Virus record (IMG/VR): IMGVR_UViG_3300022818_000179
Location: 1 to 59,460 of that record
Direction: 5' to 3' (one strand)
Length of the DNA: 59,460 nt
DNA from: a virus
Shown: piece after piece, positions 38,678 through 45,900 of the stretch
How positions within the stretch are numbered: the stretch's first letter is position 1
Layout of the letters: each line of letters begins with the position of its first letter
Position numbers and translations under genes: made by a program
The notes under the pieces: generated by a model
Told to the model about the DNA's origin: nothing
What the model saw: only the letters and a program-made list of their open reading frames with translations
The model's database searches: none

Positions 38678-39070
38678 ATGATGAACGATGCAGTTATCGT
38701 TAAAAGTAAAACATTAAACAGAGAAGCCATCACTGTCGTGTTTAATCACGCAGATGTTTTGGATGGCGGAGTAATTGATACAAGGGAAATTACCAGATCT
38801 GTGGTATTTAACGGTTTCCAGGCAGTCGTTCCGTTAAAAATAGCTAGAATCTTAGTAAAAGAAAATCCTCTGGAATTTGCTATTGTCGATAGTCCAGATG
38901 ATAATCCTAGCCCAGATGTAAAACATGCGGTAGAAAAAGGTAAAGAAGCAGAAGGTGGATTCATGTGCCCAGTTTGCAAACAAGTTTTAAAATCAAAAAG
39001 TGGCTATTTAGGCCATATTAGATTTGCTCATCCCGAACAATACGAAGATTTGAAAAAATCTCGTGTTTAA
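38678..39070 (+). CDS. C2H2 zinc-finger head-neck protein, 130 aa
   Basis: The first 80 residues form a beta-rich domain like small phage head proteins. The last 35 contain MCPVCKQVLKSKSGYLGH and then IRFAHPEQ, that is C-x2-C-x12-H-x4-H, a classic C2H2 finger. C2H2 fingers are unusual in virion-adjacent phage proteins. It lies between the capsid gene and the 39086 gene. Whether it is in the virion or regulates is unknown. Confidence 0.65.
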   Translation: MMNDAVIVKSKTLNREAITVVFNHADVLDGGVIDTREITRSVVFNGFQAVVPLKIARILVKENPLEFAIVDSPDDNPSPDVKHAVEKGKEAEGGFMCPVCKQVLKSKSGYLGHIRFAHPEQYEDLKKSRV

Positions 39071-39085
39071 GGAATTGAAAAAATT

Positions 39086-39376
39086 ATGGTAACAGGAATT
39101 TTTACTACTCATTATGCAGAAATTGCAGGTTCTGGTCATTTTGAGTTAGATTTATCTACTTTTGCAACGACAGAAAAACATGTAAGAATTAGTCCAGCAG
39201 CAGTTGGATTACACTTATTATTAACACCGCGAACAAGCGTAGTTATTGCTGATGCAGAAGATTATCTGCTCCCAGTTGGTGAAACTGTATTTGGGTTAGG
39301 CAGAAGTTCAGATAGATTATCTTTTTATAATTCAGGCGGCGGGAACATTAAGGTTTATATTGCCGTGACTGGCTAG
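39086..39376 (+). CDS. Small beta-rich head protein, 96 aa
   Basis: MVTGIFTTHYAEIAGSGHFE and then alternating hydrophobic strands, finishing DRLSFYNSGGGNIKVYIAVT, look like a small jelly-roll or head-decoration type of protein. The Gly-rich end is typical of virion surface components. No cysteine pairs. It is adjacent to the capsid gene and precedes two glycosyltransferases. A decoration role is an inference. Confidence 0.55.
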   Translation: MVTGIFTTHYAEIAGSGHFELDLSTFATTEKHVRISPAAVGLHLLLTPRTSVVIADAEDYLLPVGETVFGLGRSSDRLSFYNSGGGNIKVYIAVTG

Positions 39377-39400
39377 TAAAATAGTAAAAGGTTTAGTTTT

Positions 39401-40381
39401 ATGAAGATCGTATTTTTAATCCCTTCCGTATTCACCTATGGAGATACGGCTATCTTTGAGATAGCTGACGCTTTCTTTAAAAAAGGTCATGAATCCCGCA
39501 TTGTCTCCATGGATGAACCAAAACCAGTCAAAAATTACCCCCTGAAAACCGATGTCAATTACTTACCCGAATCCCATAAGCTTTTGGAAGAAGCTAATAT
39601 TATAATCGCATTTTCTCCCCCCTGTATTTTTTATTTAAGCGACTTAGAAACAAAAGCTAAAAAATATGCAATCATTTTTGATGATTACAAAAAATTCAAC
39701 ATAGAAAATGATCCAGCCAAAAATAACTACATAGAAGCAATGTACCAGCTGGATATGAATTTCATGACCACTAATCCCACGCTCTTTAGTAAAATTTCCC
39801 AAATAAAAGAGATAAGGAAAAATTCTATATCAATCTTTCGTCCAGCTATTAATAGCGAAATATTTTTCCCAGATCAAACTTTCCCGAAAAATGGGATAAG
39901 AATATTGGTCGAAGGAAATATGAGCCCATGGAAAGGAGTCAAAGAAATCAATGAAGTTCTGACAGAATTACACGGATATGAACTTTGGACAATCAGCGAT
40001 ACACCCCATACAATTAAATCTGATAAACATTGGGTCAGTCCACCAGCAGATCTTTTGAGGAAAATTATTTCCTCATGTGATATTTTAATCAAGAATTATA
40101 GCGAAGACGGATTACCAGAACTTCAGGCACAAGCAATGGCCTGTGGAACAGTAGTTTTGACGAGAAAACCAGAGAATATGAATGACTTGGCCATTTTCTA
40201 TAAACAAGGAGAAAACTGTATGCTATTCTCGGATAAAAGCGAAATGATTCAATATCTAAAAGAATTAATTAATAATAAGGAACTGAGAAACAAACTCATC
40301 GCAGGAGGGTTGGAAACATTCAACGGCTACTCCTGGGACAATGTTGTTTCTCCAATCGAACAAACATGGAAAAAAGACTAA
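39401..40381 (+). CDS. Glycosyltransferase, GT4-like
   Basis: 326 residues; it starts MKIVFLIPSVFTYGDTAIFE. The N-terminal domain is short. A VEGNMSPWKGVKEI hinge, DILIKNYSEDGLPELQAQAM and ACGTVVLTRKPENMNDL make the GT4 C-terminal nucleotide-sugar domain. It stands within the structural genes, between head protein and tail genes, so it is coexpressed with virion proteins. It could decorate the capsid or fibres (inference). A GGTTTAGTTTT leader without a Shine-Dalgarno precedes it. It overlaps the next GT gene by 16 bases. Confidence 0.82.
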   Translation: MKIVFLIPSVFTYGDTAIFEIADAFFKKGHESRIVSMDEPKPVKNYPLKTDVNYLPESHKLLEEANIIIAFSPPCIFYLSDLETKAKKYAIIFDDYKKFNIENDPAKNNYIEAMYQLDMNFMTTNPTLFSKISQIKEIRKNSISIFRPAINSEIFFPDQTFPKNGIRILVEGNMSPWKGVKEINEVLTELHGYELWTISDTPHTIKSDKHWVSPPADLLRKIISSCDILIKNYSEDGLPELQAQAMACGTVVLTRKPENMNDLAIFYKQGENCMLFSDKSEMIQYLKELINNKELRNKLIAGGLETFNGYSWDNVVSPIEQTWKKD

Positions 40382-41472
40382 AACTTCTTTTTCTGGTTAG
40401 AGACCAACACGGTTGTGGATTTTACAGAATGATGGTTCCAGCCAATGAAATTAAAAGATTAGACTTAGCTGACGTAATGCTTCAGATGCAATGGGATCAG
40501 CAAGCAGTAAATTGGGCAGATGTGATTATTACTCAAAGAATGACAGAACCCCAGGCATTTGAAGCAATTGAGCAAGCCCAAGTTTTTGGTAAAAAAGTTA
40601 TATATGAAATAGACGATTTTCTTCAATCAATTTCCCCAGCAAATCCCTCATTCTATTTTTGGAGTCCACTTGGACCAAATATCGGCCGAGCTTTAAGATT
40701 AATTCAAAAATGTGATGCCGTTCAGGTTTCAACAGAAAGATTAAGAAATGAATATGCCCTTTGGAATCCAAACATAGAAGTCCTTCCAAATTATCTTGAT
40801 AAAACAATTTGGGATAACCCAGCCTGGACAGCAACTCATTGGGATAATTATTATCAGAAAAAGAATGATGGAATTATAAGAATTGGGTGGGCTGGAGCAG
40901 ATTCTCATTATCACGACCTACAACTTGTTGAAGAGATTTTAACAAAAATTTGTAACAAGTATCCAAATGTACACCTTTGCCTTTTTGGATACCATGGAGA
41001 GTCAAAAATTGGCCCCTATTTGTTCCAAAAAATAGCTTTGGCAGAAACTAAATGTCCAAACTGTAAACAGGGAGGACAATTAGAAAGAATCAACGGAACT
41101 GAATTATTATATTATCCAAGTAAATTAAAAGAGGCGGCATTTGATATTGCAATCGCTCCCTTGATTGAAACTGGATTTAATGAAGGAAAATCTGATTTAA
41201 AAGTTAAAGAATATGCAGCTCTGGGTATCCCAGTTGTGGCCAGTAATGTTCCGTCATACAATAAGTCTGTAAAACACGGATACACAGGATTTCTTGCAAC
41301 GACTGGAAAAGAATGGTATGATTATTTAGAGCTCCTAATAGTTGACAAGAGTTTAAGGTTTAGGCTGGGAGAGAACAATCATCGGTGGCATCAAGAAAAC
41401 ACCATTGATAAGCACATTAACAAATGGCTTCAGTTCTATTCCAAAGTTTTAGGTTCTAGGTCGAGGTTTTAG
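40366..41472 (+). CDS. Glycosyltransferase, GT4-like
   Basis: 368 residues. LKLLFLVRDQHGCGFYRMMV at the start, IIRIGWAGADSHYHDLQLVE in the middle and the C-terminal AFDIAIAPLIETGFNEGKSD then LKVKEYAALGIPVVASNVPS with the KEYAALG Glu motif are GT4 features. A C-x2-C pair (KCPNCKQGG) near residue 230 is an unusual insertion. Together with the upstream GT it forms a two-gene unit in the virion block, followed by a gene with a very strong ribosome site. Confidence 0.85.
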   Translation: MEKRLKLLFLVRDQHGCGFYRMMVPANEIKRLDLADVMLQMQWDQQAVNWADVIITQRMTEPQAFEAIEQAQVFGKKVIYEIDDFLQSISPANPSFYFWSPLGPNIGRALRLIQKCDAVQVSTERLRNEYALWNPNIEVLPNYLDKTIWDNPAWTATHWDNYYQKKNDGIIRIGWAGADSHYHDLQLVEEILTKICNKYPNVHLCLFGYHGESKIGPYLFQKIALAETKCPNCKQGGQLERINGTELLYYPSKLKEAAFDIAIAPLIETGFNEGKSDLKVKEYAALGIPVVASNVPSYNKSVKHGYTGFLATTGKEWYDYLELLIVDKSLRFRLGENNHRWHQENTIDKHINKWLQFYSKVLGSRSRF

Positions 41473-41506
41473 TCCTATAAATTTACCGAAAGGAGGAAAA
41501 AAACTT

Positions 41507-42013
41507 ATGGCAGCTACATTCAATTGGTGGGGGGAATACGGAACATCTGGTGCCTCCACAACTGCCGATCTTGGTGTTTCAGGGAACCTATTTAACTATA
41601 AAACCTCAAACAGCCTTGCCAGTGCTGCGGATTACACATCGTATCCAATTACTGCTGGTAACAATTCGTATGAGGTTTGGTTAAAAGGACACTTCACAGC
41701 TTCCTTCAACAAAATTCAGAATGCTAAATTCTGGAAATCTGCTGGAGGACCAGATTCTGGAGTTTCTTTGGTTTTTGACGGGGATACAACAGCTTATGCA
41801 ACCCCAACATCCGCCGCAAGCACAGCTGCAGCAGCAGCCATGCCGACAGCATCACCAGGATCAGCCAACGTATCGTTCGCGGGAAGCCTTGCTGGTTCCA
41901 TAACTGCAGCTGGATATTCTGATTACATTGTTACTCAGATGCAAACAACAACAGCCGCAGCCGCAGGAGACACAAGCACATACACTTACACGCTCACATA
42001 CGATGAAAATTAG
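41507..42013 (+). CDS. Probable virion surface or tail protein, 168 aa
   Basis: A strong Shine-Dalgarno (AAAGGAGGA) precedes it, suggesting high expression. The protein MAATFNWWGEYGTSGASTTA is rich in Ala, Thr, Ser and Gly, with beta strands (SYEVWLKGHFTASFNKIQN) and a Thr/Ala-rich second half. It looks like a small structural protein with an Ig- or beta-sandwich fold. No enzymatic motif. The assignment is from composition, expression signal and location. Confidence 0.6.
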   Translation: MAATFNWWGEYGTSGASTTADLGVSGNLFNYKTSNSLASAADYTSYPITAGNNSYEVWLKGHFTASFNKIQNAKFWKSAGGPDSGVSLVFDGDTTAYATPTSAASTAAAAAMPTASPGSANVSFAGSLAGSITAAGYSDYIVTQMQTTTAAAAGDTSTYTYTLTYDEN

Positions 42014-42051
42014 GTTGTATTAACAATCTAAAGTAAAAGGAGGGATACACT

Positions 42052-42276
42052 ATGAAAAATATTCCGATTCATCCCAATGACGAAACTTTTGTTTCTTTAA
42101 TGAAAATGGTCGCTCATGGGATCAAGGAACAAAACCAAGATCTCATAAATCAAGCGAAAGCTGGATTTGCAGAAGGCAACATAGATATTTTCTATAATAA
42201 AGAAACAGATCAAATTAGGGTCATTTTAAAAGATGCCCCGCCAGTGGATTTTCCATTGGCTAATTTCGCCAACTAA
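42052..42276 (+). CDS. Hypothetical protein, 74 aa
   Basis: Preceded by AAAGGAGGG, a strong ribosome site. It starts MKNIPIHPNDETFVSLMKMV and is a mostly helical acidic protein with a short beta end (IDIFYNKETDQIRVILKDAP). Unknown; it may be a small tail or head accessory protein because of position and expression signal. Confidence 0.55.
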   Translation: MKNIPIHPNDETFVSLMKMVAHGIKEQNQDLINQAKAGFAEGNIDIFYNKETDQIRVILKDAPPVDFPLANFAN

Positions 42277-42296
42277 CAAACAAAGCTCGCAATACA

Positions 42297-42818
42297 ATGC
42301 GTGCCCAGTTTAAATTTATGATAGATGAACAATCAAGATCAGAAATTAAATTAGAATGGATTGCAAAATACGATAATGGAGAAATTATTAAACAGTTCGA
42401 TACCGAGAAAAATGAAGAGCATCATTTTGGTCATATTGATCCAGAAAGAATCGTAGAATTCATTCTTCTTTCCCAAAACAAAAAATTCTCCGTTAATCTT
42501 CTGACGGGATTATTCTATATAGACGACAAAAAAATAAATGGAGTTTATGACGACAAGGGTAATCCTGTACCCGTAGGTGAAGATTTGAGCGGAAAAAATA
42601 TTTCTTCTTCCTGGGGAAATAAAGTTAAACTAATTTACTATCGACATATTCGTAGAGATTTTAACTTTTCAATCGGGACCATGGCGGTAAAAATGATTTA
42701 TGAAATAGGGTGGGAAGGAGAAATAGACGGAAAACATAAGAAATATTTAATTGACATTGATGAACAGGGAGATCCATTTTCACCTGAAGAAAAAAATGAG
42801 GGATTTGAGAAAATATAA
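42297..42818 (+). CDS. Hypothetical protein, 173 aa
   Basis: MRAQFKFMIDEQSRSEIKLE, strands around FSVNLLTGLFYIDDKKINGV and a final MIYEIGWEGEIDGKHKKYLI suggest a beta-rich protein of unknown family. It is the last gene before the promoter and double terminator ahead of the giant fibre. It shares no motif with known phage families that I can name. Confidence 0.55.
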   Translation: MRAQFKFMIDEQSRSEIKLEWIAKYDNGEIIKQFDTEKNEEHHFGHIDPERIVEFILLSQNKKFSVNLLTGLFYIDDKKINGVYDDKGNPVPVGEDLSGKNISSSWGNKVKLIYYRHIRRDFNFSIGTMAVKMIYEIGWEGEIDGKHKKYLIDIDEQGDPFSPEEKNEGFEKI

Positions 42819-42833
42819 AAAATTGTTTATAAT
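42805..42833 (+). promoter_or_regulatory. Sigma70-type promoter for a leader RNA
   Basis: TTGAGA (42805-42810), 17-bp spacer, TATAAT (42828-42833). It overlaps the end of the preceding gene and points into a leader with two hairpins and a terminator before the giant fibre. The expected start is near 42840. Confidence 0.6.
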
Positions 42834-42839
42834 TTAATT

Positions 42840-42905
42840 AGGTCAAGTCGAATACAATCGACAAACTATAACTCAATATAATTTGTGATTGTATTGAGTT
42901 TTTTT
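42840..42905 (+). ncRNA. Candidate leader RNA with competing hairpins and an intrinsic terminator
   Basis: AATACAATC (42851-42859) can pair with GATTGTATT (42887-42895), while AACTCAATA (42870-42878) can pair with TATTGAGTT (42892-42900), which is followed by seven T. The two structures share 42892-42895, so only one can form. It looks like an antiterminator-terminator switch or a 65-nt small RNA with its own terminator. Its ligand or partner is unknown. Confidence 0.5.
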
Positions 42906-42910
42906 AGTAT

Positions 42911-42954
42911 AAGGTTTAGTTTCAGCTAATTTTGGGCTGCACTAAACCTTTTTT
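42911..42954 (+). terminator. Second terminator before the giant fibre
   Basis: AAGGTTTAGT (42911-42920) pairs perfectly with ACTAAACCTT (42941-42950). The inner CAGC and GCTG can extend the stem, and four more T follow. Good intrinsic terminator on +. With the one before it, two terminators stand in series upstream of ATG 42980, so fibre expression would need read-through or an unseen promoter. Confidence 0.65.
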
Positions 42955-42979
42955 AGGTTATTAATAGTTTTATATAAAT

Positions 42980-45900
42980 ATGAAAACTCTAACATTACAA
43001 GGAACTGGTATCATAGACACTGGAATAAGTAGTGATTTGCTAACAACTAATGGTGGATCAGATACCGTGTATGGAGTTGGCGATGGAAGTAGCGTTACGA
43101 GTGCCTCTTATAGATTTTTAATTAAACCTGATTTAAGTTCTATCCCCGCAGGTTCTATTGTAACTTCTGTTACTCTTAGTGTTTATGAATATGTAGTTGA
43201 CTATAGAAATGGTGGAACGAATCCAAATACAGTTTCAGTTCGTAGATTATTAAGAAATTGGGTTGAATCAGAAGCAACTTGGAGTATATATAGTACTGGA
43301 AATAATTGGACAACAGGAGGAGCGAGTAGTGATTCAAATGATAGAGTTGCTACGGCTTCGGCAACTTTTACAGTAAGCAACACTTCTCACAACGCCTTTA
43401 TTGATATAACTGGAGCAACTTTAACTGATGACGTTCAAAAAATGGTTAATGGAACTTATTCAAATTATGGTTGGCTTTTTAATTCGTCTGGAGAAAGTAA
43501 TGGAGATAGTCAAACAGACTACAACGGTTTTTATTCTACAAATTATTCAACAGACACAACTTTAAGACCAAAACTTGTAATTAATTACATTAATCCTATA
43601 GAATTAAACTCCACGGGTGCGTTAAAAGCAGATGCTTCTTTAAAAGCTTATTATCGTTTCGAGGGAAACTCAAACGATGAAACGGCTAATAATCACGATG
43701 GTACAGACACAGATATTACTTATAACACTTCTTATGGAGTATTTGGACAAGGTATTTTGCTCAATGGTTCTTCTTCTAAAATAGTAATTACAGATAGTGC
43801 AGATTTAAAACCCTCAACTTCTTACAGTATTTCTTGTTGGATTAAGACCTCAGCAGCAGGCGGGGAATATATTTTTCACTCCTCTGCGGCGGATGCACTC
43901 AATGGAATAGCTATCTTGAAATCAAACGTACATACATTCAGGTTATATCATTACCCAACAGGAAGTGGATATTTGGTAGAATCAAATACTCCTGTTGATG
44001 ATGGTAATTGGCATTTTTGTGTTGCGACTTATGATGGCAGTTATATTAAAGTTTATGTTGATGGGAAATTAGATTGTAACCCTGTTTCTATAGCTACAAA
44101 TATAACTTGGACTACTAATTATGTCAGAATTGGTATGTATGCAACAACAGGGGGAGCGGATGGTGGAGGTTTTTATAATGGTTCTATTGACGACCTTGCT
44201 TTTTGGAACGGAAAAGCACTAACCGCAACAGAGGTAGAGTTTTTATATAACCAGTCTTTAACAGTTCGACCAGTTGCAACTGCGGATGGGACTTGTTATA
44301 AAAATGCAACGACTTTTGCGGCGGCAAGGGCGGCAACGTCGGCAACTTTGACTGAAACAACAAGTACAAGCGATGATTTTGGTGTTTATTCTTCGGCTGG
44401 GGACTATTATTTACAACGTCTTTTTATTCCTTTTATAACTTCTGGTCTTCCTGATTCTGGAATAATAATAGGAAGTGCTAACTTACACGTTAAAATAGCA
44501 GATCGTGGAGAGGTTAGTAATTCAATAGAATTAATTCAAACTTCTCAAGCAGATTCCACAACATTGGTTGATGCTGATTATGACAATGTTGGTTCAATAG
44601 CAGGTGCAACGAGAACAGATTATGGTTCAATTCCTGCTGTAAATAATTGGTTGACAATTTCTTTAAATACTACTGGTTTAAGTTGGATAAATACATCTGG
44701 TACTACACTTTTGGGACTGCGTGAAGGAACCTATGATGTGGATAACTCTTCTCCTGCATATGGAGCGGCAAGATCTGGTATTTATTTAGCAGATTCAGCA
44801 GGAAACGAACCTTATTTGGTTATAAATTATACGGAAGCAGAATTTACTACTCAAATCCAAACTATATCGGCTCAAGCGAACATACAAGAAGCATTTGTAA
44901 CGAAGACACAAACTTGCTCTGCTAAAACAAGAATACAAAAATCTAGTAATCAGACAGTAACCGCAAAAGCAAGAATTGAATTTGAGAGATTAACGACAGT
45001 TTCCGCAATGGCTTCGATTGGTATGCCATTTGCTCCAATGAAAATTACTCAGGTTATTTCCCTCTTGGGTAGTTATGGTCAGGCATATTATACAACCCTA
45101 TCAGGAGGAGATTGGTTTTTTGCCTATTATGACCCTGCTCAATATTCTGGAATCGAATCAATAGTTTTTGAAGCTGCTGGTTTTATGTATTATGAAGGGT
45201 ATACTGGAACGCTTGAATTGTGGGATATGACAAATAACGTCAAGATTACAGATTTGTCATTTACTGAATTTAATACTTCGTTTACTTATGTAGTTAAACA
45301 ATCTGCTGATATAAAAAGTAGCTTAACAAGTGCTTGTGTTTTAGCATTCAAGTATAAAACTTCGACTACTGGAAAGTATTTTTACTTCACTGGTGTCAAA
45401 GTAAAAATCAATCAAAACGATTATTCTTGTAATAGAAAAACTACTGTAATGTATCCATTGTCTGATGAATTTGCCGATGAATTTGGTATTGATTGGGCTG
45501 ATTCAGAATATCAAATTTTTCCCCACATAGAAAAGTTCGATGGAGATATTAAATGCTATCTTGAGGCTCACGCATTAATTAATTATGGAACATCGGAGGC
45601 TAAATTTAGATTATTTGACATAACAGCAAATGCAGCGGTATCAGGTTCAGAATTAACTTTTACAAATACTTCTATTGAAAAGATTATTAGTGGAGAACTA
45701 ACACTTATTGAAGGACACGAATATAAAGGTCAGGCTTGGTTTGCAGAAGAAGAAGGAAGCATCTATATTTTAAACCCAGTAATAAAAATTGTTAATACTG
45801 GATTTAGCAAAACGTCTGCACTGGTTCAATTGAATTTTCCTGTATCAAATAGTTTTGCAGTCGGATGGCAAGAATTGAGACCTTATTTTAAACTTGAAGA

